Position numbers and translations under genes: made by a program. Positions 15,886-24,475 of a stretch of DNA of 50,020 nucleotides are shown piece after piece. Every line of letters begins with the position of its first letter. The stretch's first letter is position 1. The stretch covers positions 1-50,020 of the forward strand of contig ONOQ01000020.1 of the NCBI GenBank assembly GCA_900319485.1. The letters are read 5' to 3'. The notes under the pieces are model-generated. The model did not search any database and was not told the origin of the DNA. It was given only the letters and a program-made list of their open reading frames with translations. The stretch comes from an uncultured Bacteroidales bacterium. GTDB taxonomy: Bacteria > Bacteroidota > Bacteroidia > Bacteroidales > UBA932.

Positions 15886-16370
15886 TGTGCAACTTCCATC
15901 AGCTTGCCGATATTCTCCAGCGCTATGCTGCCGTTGACACAGATGACGGCCTCGTCCGGGCAATAGATCACTATGTCGTGAAGGGTATTACCGTCATCGT
16001 AGCCGTAGATCTTTACAACGTCTCCGTCGTCTTTGGCCTCAAGGATGAGTTCCATCTTCCCAAGGATGGAATCAAGGTTAGCGCAGAAGGCGTTTTTATC
16101 GGCCTCAGATGCATCCTCAAAGTCAACTACGGTGAGTTTCTTTATGCCCTTGAAGGCATTCAGAGCTGCGCGGTCCTCCGCATCCAGATCCTTGTCCAGA
16201 CTTGCGGCAACGCCAAGGGCGCTGATGAGCACTCGGCCCATCGAGACCACCTCAAATCCGTCTTTGCTGCCAAACTGACTGGCAAGCGCTGAAACCTCTG
16301 ACGGTTTTCCGGCCCAAGTGCAGCATACCGTGCCAAGGACCATTGCGATAATGATTAAAGTCTTTTTCAT
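15882..16370 (-). CDS. DUF4252 secreted protein (first copy)
   Basis: A 162-residue exported protein. The start MKKTLIIIAMVLGTVCCTWA at ATG 16370 gives a proper signal peptide, so the upstream in-frame ATG at 16406 is not preferred. The mature part has DUF4252 features (VSALASQFGSKDGFEVVSMGR, MELILEAKDDGDVVKIYGY, VICVNGSIALENI). It is the first gene of the operon DUF4252, sigma, anti-sigma, DUF4252, with ATGA overlaps throughout. A pair of such proteins framing a sigma/anti-sigma module suggests they sense or respond to the same envelope signal. Confidence 0.83.
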   Translation of the reverse strand: MKKTLIIIAMVLGTVCCTWAGKPSEVSALASQFGSKDGFEVVSMGRVLISALGVAASLDKDLDAEDRAALNAFKGIKKLTVVDFEDASEADKNAFCANLDSILGKMELILEAKDDGDVVKIYGYDDGNTLHDIVIYCPDEAVICVNGSIALENIGKLMEVAQ

Positions 16371-16391
16371 ATGTTCAAAAAATATTTGCAT

Positions 16392-16424
16392 CAAAAAGCC
16401 GGCCACATATATGACGTGACCGGC
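16392..16424 (-). terminator. Intrinsic terminator after thiN
   Basis: The stem GCCGGTCAC/GTGGCCGGC on the minus strand (16416-16424 with 16398-16406, one G-U pair) is followed by TTTTTGA. It lies 41 bp after the thiN stop and just before the sigma operon on the same strand, separating the two transcription units. Confidence 0.7.
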
Positions 16425-16464
16425 GTAAAAATGTTAAAAGAAAAAAATTAGCGAAAACTGCCGA

Positions 16465-17106
16465 TTAATCCACCATCACAAGGGCGGAGGAAGGGTGGTT
16501 GAAGGTGAGGGAGACGATGGGCTCCGTGGTGCGGTTGAGGGTGGCTTTCCACCAGGCATCGAAGACAACGCCGTCAAGGGGCCACTGGAGGCCCCTTGAG
16601 GTGATGCGGAGGGAGTTATCGGCACTAAAAATGGAGAAGCGCCGGCCCTCGCCAAGGTGGAGGTCGCAGGTGTCCGTTATGGCAAAGGCGGTGCCGTAGT
16701 CTGATACCATTGAAACCTTCCTGTCCCCAAGGTCAAACATACGCGTATATTCCATAAGGAGTCCAAGATTGCCGATAGTGTGGTCCTCACGGAGCCCCGT
16801 GGCTCCAAGGATCACAATCTCCTCCGCTTCCGGATGCTCACGGAGCACCCAGCGCAAAGCCTTTGTAAGGTCATTGTAATCCTGCTCGGTCTCATGGAAA
16901 AGAACCCCGGAATACTGCTTCTGAAGGCCTTCCGGCAGGGAATCCATATCCCCTACAACGGCAATGGGCATACGCCCCGGAAAATGCTGTGCGAATTTCT
17001 CCAGGGCTCCGTCGCAGCACACCACCGCCTCTGCACTTTCCAGCAAATACAGCGGATACGGCTCCGTGGGGTACGCCCCGTTACATAAAATGAAGATGCT
17101 ATCCAT
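16465..17106 (-). CDS. thiN: Thiamine pyrophosphokinase
   Basis: A 213-residue enzyme that transfers pyrophosphate from ATP to thiamine, making thiamine diphosphate in the cytoplasm. Seen: VVCCDGALEKF, the metal-binding VVGDMDSLPE, QDYNDLTKAL, ILGATGLREDHTIGNL and the C-terminal SRGLQWPLDG, the usual order for the TPK catalytic and thiamine-binding domains. It is the last gene of alaS, lptF-fmt, thiN, separated from fmt by a 117 bp palindromic repeat. Confidence 0.93.
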   Translation of the reverse strand: MDSIFILCNGAYPTEPYPLYLLESAEAVVCCDGALEKFAQHFPGRMPIAVVGDMDSLPEGLQKQYSGVLFHETEQDYNDLTKALRWVLREHPEAEEIVILGATGLREDHTIGNLGLLMEYTRMFDLGDRKVSMVSDYGTAFAITDTCDLHLGEGRRFSIFSADNSLRITSRGLQWPLDGVVFDAWWKATLNRTTEPIVSLTFNHPSSALVMVD

Positions 17107-17107
17107 A

Positions 17108-17224
17108 GGTCAGAGGGTGTTGTATCGCGAACCTGTGGCCACCCTCGGCCGCATAAGAGGGAGGGGCCCACCGGAGGTGGGAGGGGTCGCGAAGCGACGG
17201 TTCGCGATATAACACCCTCTGGCC
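17108..17224. repeat. 117 bp long palindrome between fmt and thiN
   Basis: The left arm 17108-17133 (ends GGTCAGAGGG and TCGCGAACC) is complementary to the right arm 17199-17224 at 24 of 26 positions, and both mismatches leave G-U pairs possible on one strand. Inside are CACCCTC/GAGGTGGG words and a small hairpin GTCGC-GAA-GCGAC (17187-17199). It fills the whole gap between the fmt stop and the thiN start. Sequence and ends differ from the PE family, so it belongs to another repeat class. Confidence 0.75.
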
Positions 17225-19708
17225 TTACTCATCCTCATGAGGGGCGGCTTTGGCTATTTCGGCCTTGGATGTGCCCTGGGTGGTCCTGTAGGAGGTGGGA
17301 TTGCGGAAACCAAGGAGGAAGGACTTTACGTCCATACGCTTCTTGCCGGCAAGTTGGAGGTCCGTGATGGCAATGGCGCCGTCCTCGGTGGCAATGGCAA
17401 AGTAGGTTTTGCCGTCGGAGAGAACGGTTCCGGGCTCTCCGTGAAGGTCTGTGCGCATTTCTCCGAAGAAGACTTTTAACTGGACAGGAGATGGCCGATC
17501 GGAGTCGGCCATGACGTGTCCGTCATCCCCGACCTGATCGGGGATTAGTTCCGTGAAGGCGCAGGGGTAGGGAGACAGGCCTCGGATGAGGTTGTAGACG
17601 TGTTTTGTGGTGTCATTCCAGTCAATGTGCTGGAGTTCGCGGGTGATCTTGGGAGCGGGCTTCAGGAGTTCCGATCCCTGGATGAAACTTCTCTGGACAC
17701 GGAGTTCCACATTGTGCTGGATAAGGCCTTCAACGGTTTCGCAAACCAGTTCCGAACCTAGTTCCATAAGTTTGTCGTGGAGGTCTCCGGCGGTGTCCGT
17801 GGACTCCACGTGGCACTCTGAACGGAGGATGATTCCGCCGGTGTCTATCTTCTTGTCAATCATAAAGGTGGTGACACCGGAGATGTTCTCTCCGTTGATA
17901 ACGGCCCAGTTGATGGGGGCGGCGCCGCGGTACTGCGGCAGCAGGGCTGCGTGAAGGTTGAATGTGCCCAGTTTAGGCATTGCCCACACAACTTCCGGCA
18001 GCATACGGAATCCCACCACCACAAAAAGATCGGCCTTGAAAGCCTTCAGGGCGGCAAGGAACTCCTCATCTTTCAGTTTTTCAGGCTGCAGCACGGGAAG
18101 GCCTTCCTTCACGGCGTACTGCTTCACTGCGCTTTCCTGCATCTTGAGGCCGCGGCCGGACGGCTTGTCCGGTACGGTGACCACTCCCACAACCTTGTAG
18201 CCCTTCTTTCTGAGGGCATCCAGCGGGCCCACGGAGAATTCCGGGGTGCCCATATACACTATCCTTGTCTTTCTGAACATTCTGATAATCTGACTCTTAA
18301 CCTTTCTGAAACCAATCATGAACCCGTCCCAATGGAACAGATTCTTGTCCTTCACGGCCTTTACGGTAAGGAAGCCGCCTATGGGCGCCAGCACGAAGGC
18401 CGATATGAATTTCCCGATGAAAGCCGTAGTTGCGCCGTTACTGGCAAGCCTTTCTCCCGTGATGTCTATGACCCAGTACAGCACGAAGAACAGCAGGGAA
18501 ATGACCGCAGGGGCCCCCAGGCCGCCCTTTTTGAGGATGGCCCCTACCGGGGCGCCTATGAAGAACAGCAGCAGGCAGGCCAGCGCCTGGGCATACTTCT
18601 TCCACATCTCTACGTCGTTGCGATGGATGAGGTTGATGTAGTCGTAGGAGTCGTAGATCTGGCTGCGGGCAACATTCTCATACTGCCTTGCAACCTGTAG
18701 CGCCCCCTCAAGGGCCTTCTGCCTGTCCTTAAGCGATTTGAATTCCCAGTTCTCCGGAATCTCGAAATTAACTGAGGCCTGTTCCCTCCAGGTGGTGTCC
18801 AACTGCTTTTTGAAACTGAGGCCGTTGTCCCTCTGGAAGTCCCGCACATGCCTTACTGTACCCTGGTCCACAAGATTCACAAGGGAGTCGTGACCGTGCT
18901 TTAACTGCTTGAGGTTCATCGACTTTACCTGCTCTCCGTAACGGGCGGAATCGGACTGCTTGTAGGCGTAGTTCTCCAGCGGGATCACCAGTTCCTGCCT
19001 GTGGAACCTCACCCTCTGGAGGGCCAGGGAGGTATCCCTGTACTTTCGCCTGTTCTCCTCACGGTAATTGGTGCCGTCGTAGAGCATAAACGTGAGGTAA
19101 TCCTTGGACTTTGCCATCTTGAGCATTCCGCTGTCGGCCACCGTGATGCGGAGGTTGCCGGCCCCGGAGGTGTGGTCGTACACCTGGATGCCGTGCATCA
19201 TTCCGGTTTTTTTGTCGCGGCTGTCTACGCGGAGGATATATCCGTCAATTCCGTCGTAGAAGGTTCCTGAAGGGATTTTTATCTCGGATTTTGTACGGCC
19301 GATATCGTCCCTCATAGTGAAGATCTGGTTGATGGAATAAGGCACCAGCCTGTCTCCAACGAAGAACGCTCCCACGCAGACGAACAGGCTCACTATGGTC
19401 ATCGGAACCAGAACCCTTGCGAGGGAGATGCCTCCCGCCTTCATTGCGGTGAGTTCAAAGTGCTCTCCCATATCTCCCAGTGTCATCATAGAGGACAGCA
19501 GGGTGGCAAGCGGAATTGCCAGGGGAAGCGTCTGGAAACCGCCCCACATCAGGAACTCCAGTATCACCTTAAGTTCAAGACCCTTACCCACAAGTTCGTC
19601 AATATACAGCCACAGGAACTGCATGACAAGGATAAAGGTCACGATCGCGAGGATAGCGAAGAACTGCCCCACGAACGACTTAAGTATGAACTGGTCTAAT
19701 TTTTTCAC
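17225..19708 (-). CDS. fmt: Fusion of LptF/LptG-type permease with methionyl-tRNA formyltransferase
   Basis: One uninterrupted 827-residue frame. Residues 1-476 are a YjgP/YjgQ (LptF/G) permease with N-terminal membrane spans, GGFQTLPLAIPLATLLSSMMTLGDM, a periplasmic domain and three C-terminal spans; it helps move lipopolysaccharide out of the inner membrane. Residues 477-827 are a whole Fmt, which formylates initiator Met-tRNA: MFRKTRIVYMGTPEFSVGPL, VTVPDKPSGRG, FNLHAALLPQYRGAAPINWA, IDTGGIIL. The GTG at 19708 is 1 bp after the alaS stop. Met477 (ATG at 18280) could still start a separate Fmt. About 22 extra residues near IPDQVGDDGH come from two small palindromes (17491-17545). The fusion could also reflect a lost stop codon. 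Confidence 0.88.
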   Translation of the reverse strand: MKKLDQFILKSFVGQFFAILAIVTFILVMQFLWLYIDELVGKGLELKVILEFLMWGGFQTLPLAIPLATLLSSMMTLGDMGEHFELTAMKAGGISLARVLVPMTIVSLFVCVGAFFVGDRLVPYSINQIFTMRDDIGRTKSEIKIPSGTFYDGIDGYILRVDSRDKKTGMMHGIQVYDHTSGAGNLRITVADSGMLKMAKSKDYLTFMLYDGTNYREENRRKYRDTSLALQRVRFHRQELVIPLENYAYKQSDSARYGEQVKSMNLKQLKHGHDSLVNLVDQGTVRHVRDFQRDNGLSFKKQLDTTWREQASVNFEIPENWEFKSLKDRQKALEGALQVARQYENVARSQIYDSYDYINLIHRNDVEMWKKYAQALACLLLFFIGAPVGAILKKGGLGAPAVISLLFFVLYWVIDITGERLASNGATTAFIGKFISAFVLAPIGGFLTVKAVKDKNLFHWDGFMIGFRKVKSQIIRMFRKTRIVYMGTPEFSVGPLDALRKKGYKVVGVVTVPDKPSGRGLKMQESAVKQYAVKEGLPVLQPEKLKDEEFLAALKAFKADLFVVVGFRMLPEVVWAMPKLGTFNLHAALLPQYRGAAPINWAVINGENISGVTTFMIDKKIDTGGIILRSECHVESTDTAGDLHDKLMELGSELVCETVEGLIQHNVELRVQRSFIQGSELLKPAPKITRELQHIDWNDTTKHVYNLIRGLSPYPCAFTELIPDQVGDDGHVMADSDRPSPVQLKVFFGEMRTDLHGEPGTVLSDGKTYFAIATEDGAIAITDLQLAGKKRMDVKSFLLGFRNPTSYRTTQGTSKAEIAKAAPHEDE
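17491..17545. repeat. Two small palindromes inside fmt
   Basis: ATGGCCGA...TCGGCCAT (17491-17512) and ATCCCC-GACCTGATC-GGGGAT (17525-17545) lie side by side in frame in the Fmt part. The second matches, in the form CGTCAYCCCCGACYTGAYC, a repeat inside atpG (44933-44957). They add about 22 residues between the conserved SPYPCAFTEL and LKVFFGE segments. Confidence 0.68.
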
Positions 19709-19709
19709 C

Positions 19710-22322
19710 TTATTTTGTTGCTATCTCAACAAGAGTGTCAAGTGCCTGGGCAAGGCCTTCCACGTTGCGGCCGCCGGCTGTAGCAAGGCCGGGCAGGCCG
19801 CCGCCGCCACCCTGAATGAATTTTGCGGCTTCGCGGATGTCCTTTCCGGCGTTCTTTCCCTTTGCAACGAGGTCCTGGGAGTACATGAGCACAAGGTTGG
19901 GCTTGCCGTCAAAGGCAAAGGCGCCTGCCAGCGCAAAATTCTGGACCTTCTTCTGCAAAAGCAGGGCCACGTTGCGGGCGATGGCGGGATCTATGGAGTG
20001 ATCGTAGCGAACCACCTTTATGCCGCCTATCTCCTCGGCCGATGCTTCCAGTTTTTCTGCAAGTTGCGCAGCCTTTTCATTGGCGACGGCCTCAAGTTGT
20101 TTCCTGGCATCGGCATTCTCCGCCACCAGTTTCTCAATTGCGCCCTGTAGGTCGGGGACGTTGTTCATAAGGTTCTTAAGGCCTTTCAGGAGGTCTTCCA
20201 TATGGTGGACGGCTTCCTCCGCCTTGCCGCCGGTGACGGCCTCGATCCTTCTGACACCCGCTGCAACGGCGCCTTCTGAGACAATCTTGAACAGGCCGAT
20301 AGTTCCCGTTGAAGGAGTGTGGGTGCCGCCGCAGAGTTCCACGGAATCTCCGTAACGGACCACGCGTACCACGTCTCCGTACTTTTCTCCGAACAGGGCC
20401 ATGGCGCCCATCGCCTTGGCCTCGTCCATAGTGGCGTCGCGCTTTTCGATGAGCGGGAAGTCGGAGCGGATGAGTTGATTCACGCGGGTTTCAACGGCGC
20501 GGAGTTCCTCATCCGTCATCTTCTGGAAGTGGGAGAAGTCAAAGCGGAAGTAATCCGGGCCAACAAAGGAACCCTTCTGCTCCACGTGAGTTCCAAGCAC
20601 CACGCGGAGAGCCTGGTGAAGGAGGTGGGTGCAGGTGTGGTTGTTCTGGATGTGCCTGCGGCGTACATTGTCTACAACAAGGGTGAAGGTTTGGGTGCTC
20701 CTTGAAGGAATTCTTTCGGCCAGATGGATTGTGAGGTTGTTTTCCTTCACGGTGTTGAGGATCTGGATGCGTTCTCCGTTCTCTCCTTCAATATAACCGG
20801 TGTCTCCCACCTGACCGCCCATCTCTGCGTAGAATGGGGTGCGGTCAAACACAAGCTGGAAGTATTCCTTGTTCTTCTGCTTGACTGTGCGCTGCTTGAG
20901 GAGGCGGGCGCCGGTGACGCGGAGGGTGTCGTAGCCCTCGAACACTACATCGGCCTCATTGAACACCATCCAGTCTCCGAATTCGTTGGCGGTGGCGTTG
21001 CGGGCGCGCTCCTTCTGCTTGTCAAGCTCTATGTTGAAGTTCTTGATGTCTACGGTATAGCCCTTTTCTGCGGCAATAAGTTCCGTGAGGTCAATGGGGA
21101 AGCCGTATGTGTCGTAGAGCACAAAGGCGTCTGTGCCGGGAATGACCTTGGTGGCGGCGTTCTTTGCCATATTGTCCTCAAGCATCCTGATACCGCGGTC
21201 CAGGGTGCGCAGGAAGGCGTTTTCTTCCTCCTTGATAACATTGGAGATAAGCTTCTGCTGGGCCTGGAGCTCGGGATAGGCTTCTCCCATATCGGCCACA
21301 AGCTGGGGGATGAGGCGGCAGAGGAAGGGCTCCGTAAAGCCAAGGAAGGTGTAGCCGTAACGGACGGCACGGCGAAGGATGCGGCGGATGACGTAGCCTG
21401 CCTTCACGTTGGAGGGAAGCTGGCCGTCTGCAATTGAGAAGGCAATTGCACGGATGTGGTCTGCGATAACCCTCATTGCAACCTCTACGTTGCCGCCTTC
21501 TGAATACTTATGGCCGGAGAATTCCTCCACTTTGCCGATAAGGCCGGAGAAGACATCCGTCTCATAATTGGACTTCTTGTTCTGGAGGATCATGCAAAGG
21601 CGCTCGAAGCCCATACCGGTGTCAATGCTCTTGGCGGGAAGGGGCTCCAAGTGGCCATCGGCCTTGCGCTCATACTGCATAAACACAAGGTTCCAGATCT
21701 CTATTACGTCGTCGTTGTCCGTGTTCACCAGTTTGTTGCCGGGAATCTTTGCAATCTCAGAGTCCGGCCTCAGGTCAATGTGAATCTCAGAGCAGGGGCC
21801 GCAAGGGCCGGTGTCTCCCATTTCCCAGAAGTTGTCGTGCTTGTTTCCGGTAAGGACGTGGTCTGCGGGAAGATGCTTCAGCCAGGCTTCGCGGGCTTCC
21901 GTGTCAAGGGCGGTGCCGTCCTCGGCGCTGCCCTCGAATACGGTTGCGTAAAGTTTGGTCTTGTCTATCTTGTAAACTTCCGTGAGAAGTTCCCAGGCCC
22001 AGTCAATTGCCTCTTTCTTGAAGTAATCTCCAAAACTCCAGTTACCCAGCATCTCGAACATAGTGTGGTGGCGGCCGTCGTGGCCAACGGCTTCAAGGTC
22101 GTTGTGTTTGCCGCTCACGCGGAGGCACTTCTGGGAGTCCGTTGCGCGGGGAAACTTGGGCGCGGCGTTGCCAAGGAAGATGTCCTTGAACTGGTTCATA
22201 CCGGCGTTGGTGAACATAAGGGTAGGGTCATTCTTGATAACCATGGGAGCGCTGGGCACCACGGTGTGGCCCTTGGAGGCAAAAAAGTCCAGATACTTCT
22301 GGCGGATTTCTTTAGAAGTCAT
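19710..22322 (-). CDS. alaS: Alanyl-tRNA synthetase
   Basis: An 870-residue class II synthetase that charges and proofreads tRNA-Ala. Seen: the N-terminal catalytic core ([47 protein letters not shown]), GMGFERL, the editing-domain zinc motif [12 protein letters not shown] with [13 protein letters not shown], and the C-terminal DHHA1 end with [14 protein letters not shown]. The ATG at 22322 is chosen; the frame runs further upstream only through a TTG codon. A -7 box TATTTTTG on this strand is at 22353-22360. It is the first gene of alaS, lptF-fmt, thiN. Confidence 0.97.
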   Translation of the reverse strand: MTSKEIRQKYLDFFASKGHTVVPSAPMVIKNDPTLMFTNAGMNQFKDIFLGNAAPKFPRATDSQKCLRVSGKHNDLEAVGHDGRHHTMFEMLGNWSFGDYFKKEAIDWAWELLTEVYKIDKTKLYATVFEGSAEDGTALDTEAREAWLKHLPADHVLTGNKHDNFWEMGDTGPCGPCSEIHIDLRPDSEIAKIPGNKLVNTDNDDVIEIWNLVFMQYERKADGHLEPLPAKSIDTGMGFERLCMILQNKKSNYETDVFSGLIGKVEEFSGHKYSEGGNVEVAMRVIADHIRAIAFSIADGQLPSNVKAGYVIRRILRRAVRYGYTFLGFTEPFLCRLIPQLVADMGEAYPELQAQQKLISNVIKEEENAFLRTLDRGIRMLEDNMAKNAATKVIPGTDAFVLYDTYGFPIDLTELIAAEKGYTVDIKNFNIELDKQKERARNATANEFGDWMVFNEADVVFEGYDTLRVTGARLLKQRTVKQKNKEYFQLVFDRTPFYAEMGGQVGDTGYIEGENGERIQILNTVKENNLTIHLAERIPSRSTQTFTLVVDNVRRRHIQNNHTCTHLLHQALRVVLGTHVEQKGSFVGPDYFRFDFSHFQKMTDEELRAVETRVNQLIRSDFPLIEKRDATMDEAKAMGAMALFGEKYGDVVRVVRYGDSVELCGGTHTPSTGTIGLFKIVSEGAVAAGVRRIEAVTGGKAEEAVHHMEDLLKGLKNLMNNVPDLQGAIEKLVAENADARKQLEAVANEKAAQLAEKLEASAEEIGGIKVVRYDHSIDPAIARNVALLLQKKVQNFALAGAFAFDGKPNLVLMYSQDLVAKGKNAGKDIREAAKFIQGGGGGLPGLATAGGRNVEGLAQALDTLVEIATK

Positions 22323-22433
22323 ATAGCGAGTTTGATTTTTCAATATAGCCTACAAAAATAAGTATTTTTGGCCGATTTTCCACACGCGCGGGCATAGAAT
22401 ATGCAAAAGAGGGGCAGTTTCAGAAATAATGCA

Positions 22434-22441
22434 TATCTTTG
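22434..22441 (+). promoter_or_regulatory. -7 box TATCTTTG of the M23 gene pair
   Basis: TATCTTTG ends 6 nt before the ATG at 22448, so the transcript should start almost at the start codon. The in-frame TTG at 22439 overlaps the box and can be discarded. Confidence 0.6.
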
Positions 22442-22447
22442 CATAAT

Positions 22448-23404
22448 ATGCCGTCCAAGTTGCAGAAATACATCGTAAGCCCTGAAGACTTCATCGACAG
22501 CCTCCAGCAACTGCCCGCCCGTGAGTGGTGGAAACTGGTCCTGGTGCTGCTGGGCGGCATAGTGTCCTTCCTGTTCTATATGTGGATTTACGTTCAGGTG
22601 CTGGGGCTGGACCTTCCCAAGACGGCTATCCTCAAGCGCCGGAATATGGACTGGAGGGCGCGTGTGGAAAGGCTCTCAACCCATATGGACCATCAGGAGG
22701 AACTTCTTTCCCTTCTGGAGGTGAGGGACGACAAAATCTACCGCAGCGTGTACGGCCTGGATGAGATTCCGCCGGAGGTGAGAGGTTCCGGAATAGGCGG
22801 AGAAAACCGGTATGAAAAACTGGCCGGAACCACCCTCGAGGCCGTTGTGCGCCGTCAGGACATAATAGAGAAGAGGGCCTATGTCCAGTCAAAATCCTTT
22901 GACGACATAACCATCCTTCAGAACAGCGCAGGCGATATGGCGGCCCACATCCCCGCCATTCCGCCAATGAGCACGGACCGCAACACTTATCATATGTCCA
23001 GTCCCTTCGGCTTCCGCTCGGACCCTCTCCTGGGGTACACCAAGCGCCATACGGGAATGGACTTCGCCTGCCCTCCGGGCAACCCCATCTACGCAACCGG
23101 AGACGGCGTGGTCGTGAAGGTGGCTCACGAGAGAAAGGGCTACGGCAACCACGTGGAGATAGACCACGGATTCGGTTACAAGACGCGCTATGCGCATATG
23201 TCGGAGATATTCGTGGAGGAGGGGCAGAAACTCTCGAGGGGTGACTGTATCGGCCTTTCAGGAAAGAGCGGCCGAATCACAGGCCCGCACCTTCACTATG
23301 AGATTATGTACCGCAAGGATTACGTGAATCCGGCGCTGTATATGGATCTGGACATCCCGCCCAAGGATTATTACGAACTGGTGAGGAGGCCAGAAGGCCG
23401 ATGA
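22448..23404 (+). CDS. M23 (LytM-type) peptidase with N-terminal membrane anchor
   Basis: A 318-residue protein with a short cytoplasmic start, one span at about residues 32-52 (KLVLVLLGGIVSFLFYMWIY), a charged middle region that may form a coiled coil, and a C-terminal LytM domain. All zinc and catalytic residues are present: HTGMDF (H and D ligands), YAHMS (catalytic His) and GPHLHYE (His catalyst and ligand). It should cut peptide crosslinks of peptidoglycan in the periplasm. A similar gene follows with an ATGA overlap, and a -7 box TATCTTTG ends 6 nt before this ATG. Confidence 0.88.
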   Translation: MPSKLQKYIVSPEDFIDSLQQLPAREWWKLVLVLLGGIVSFLFYMWIYVQVLGLDLPKTAILKRRNMDWRARVERLSTHMDHQEELLSLLEVRDDKIYRSVYGLDEIPPEVRGSGIGGENRYEKLAGTTLEAVVRRQDIIEKRAYVQSKSFDDITILQNSAGDMAAHIPAIPPMSTDRNTYHMSSPFGFRSDPLLGYTKRHTGMDFACPPGNPIYATGDGVVVKVAHERKGYGNHVEIDHGFGYKTRYAHMSEIFVEEGQKLSRGDCIGLSGKSGRITGPHLHYEIMYRKDYVNPALYMDLDIPPKDYYELVRRPEGR

Positions 23405-24303
23405 GTAAGTTCAGTAAGATTCTTGGCTCCATTGTGCGCTATCTTGTGGCAACGGTTTCGCTGTCGGTGGTGCTGTATATCCTTTTTGCGCTCATTTTCT
23501 CCACGGAGGAGGAGAGGCGGCTTCAGAGGGAAAACAACCTCTACAAGTCCCTCTACAAGGAAATCCGCAATAAGGACAGGCTCATAGGGGACGTGGTTGA
23601 CGGCCTCCTTGTGAAGGACGACGCAATCTACCGCCAACTCTTCGAGACCACGCCTCCGTCCCTTGACGCCATCACTGCGGCCGATTTAATTGCCGACAGC
23701 GACTCCCTTTCCGAGAGTTTCTACCTTTCGGCGGCCGCATCGGCCTCTGAGAGACTTATGATGATGTCAGGTTCTGTGGACGATAATTTTGCCGAAGTTT
23801 TCCGCATCCTCCTCAAGGGCCGCCGGGACAGCATTCCGCCGCTCTGCCTGCCCCTGAAGGGGATGTCGTATGTGCAGACGGGCGCTTCCGTGGGTCCCAA
23901 GCACAATCCCGTCTTCAAACTTGAAATGCAGCACGACGGCATCGATTTCATCGCTCCTCAGGGCGCTCCGGTCTACGCCGCGGCTCCGGGAATAGTCTCC
24001 AAGGTCACGCACTCCAGGAAGGGCCTCGGGAACGTGGTGGAAATCAATCACGGAAACGGCTATGTGTCACGCTACTGCCTCCTTGGCGACATAAACATCT
24101 TCTCCCAGATGAAGGTGCGTACCGGCCAGAAGATCGGGGAGGTGGGCGTGTCCACGGGGATATCGGCCCCTCATCTTCACTTTGAACTGTGGAAAAACGG
24201 CGTTGTGTGCGATCCCGTGCACTACCTCTTCGCTTCCATCACCCCGGAGGAATACTCCCGTATGATGTACATGTCCGTCTCCACTACCCAGTCGCTGGAT
24301 TAG
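23401..24303 (+). CDS. M23 domain protein lacking one catalytic histidine
   Basis: A 300-residue membrane-anchored protein (span at about residues 12-34) with a C-terminal LytM domain similar to its upstream neighbour. The zinc ligands remain in QHDGIDF and APHLHFE, but the position of the catalytic YAHMS histidine reads YCLLG. It may therefore be inactive and serve as a partner or activator, as EnvC/NlpD-type degenerate LytM proteins do for amidases. It starts inside the stop of the first M23 gene (ATGA), so the two are almost certainly made together. A triplicated 17 bp repeat and PE4 follow. Confidence 0.83.
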   Translation: MSKFSKILGSIVRYLVATVSLSVVLYILFALIFSTEEERRLQRENNLYKSLYKEIRNKDRLIGDVVDGLLVKDDAIYRQLFETTPPSLDAITAADLIADSDSLSESFYLSAAASASERLMMMSGSVDDNFAEVFRILLKGRRDSIPPLCLPLKGMSYVQTGASVGPKHNPVFKLEMQHDGIDFIAPQGAPVYAAAPGIVSKVTHSRKGLGNVVEINHGNGYVSRYCLLGDINIFSQMKVRTGQKIGEVGVSTGISAPHLHFELWKNGVVCDPVHYLFASITPEEYSRMMYMSVSTTQSLD

Positions 24304-24304
24304 C

Positions 24305-24355
24305 ACTCACTTGCTGGTTCTCCCACTTGCTGGTTCTCCCACTTGCTGGTTCTCC
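24305..24355. repeat. Threefold 17 bp tandem repeat next to PE4
   Basis: The unit CACTTGCTGGTTCTCCC is repeated about three times between the M23 stop and PE4. A diverged copy (GGTTCTCCCCTTGC on the opposite strand) also flanks PE5 near 25895-25920, so the homology of the PE4/PE5 inverted pair extends beyond the GTGGAG ends on this side. Confidence 0.75.
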
Positions 24356-24361
24356 CCTTGC

Positions 24362-24469
24362 GGTGGAGCTTAACACGCTCATTACTAGTCGTTTACAGAA
24401 GTTTCTACCAGAAAAAGTTCTGGTAGAAACCCATGTAACCAACTGTGTTTCAATGAATTGGCTTCCACC
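24362..24469. repeat. PE4: 108 bp palindromic element
   Basis: Ends GGTGGAGCTTAA and AATTGGCTTCCACC are related inverted repeats. The central stem GTTTCTACCAGAA (24401-24413) pairs perfectly with 24418-24430 around a 4 nt loop, centred on the element. It lies between the converging ends of the second M23 gene and miaA, finishing 6 bp before the miaA stop. It matches PE5 in reverse orientation at about 86% by hand alignment. Confidence 0.85.
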
Positions 24470-24475
24470 GCGAAA

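Noticed and set aside
20724-22361. Long antisense frames across alaS (237 and 283 residues)
   Set aside because: alaS is unmistakable on the other strand; long antisense frames are common in high-GC genes with this codon usage.
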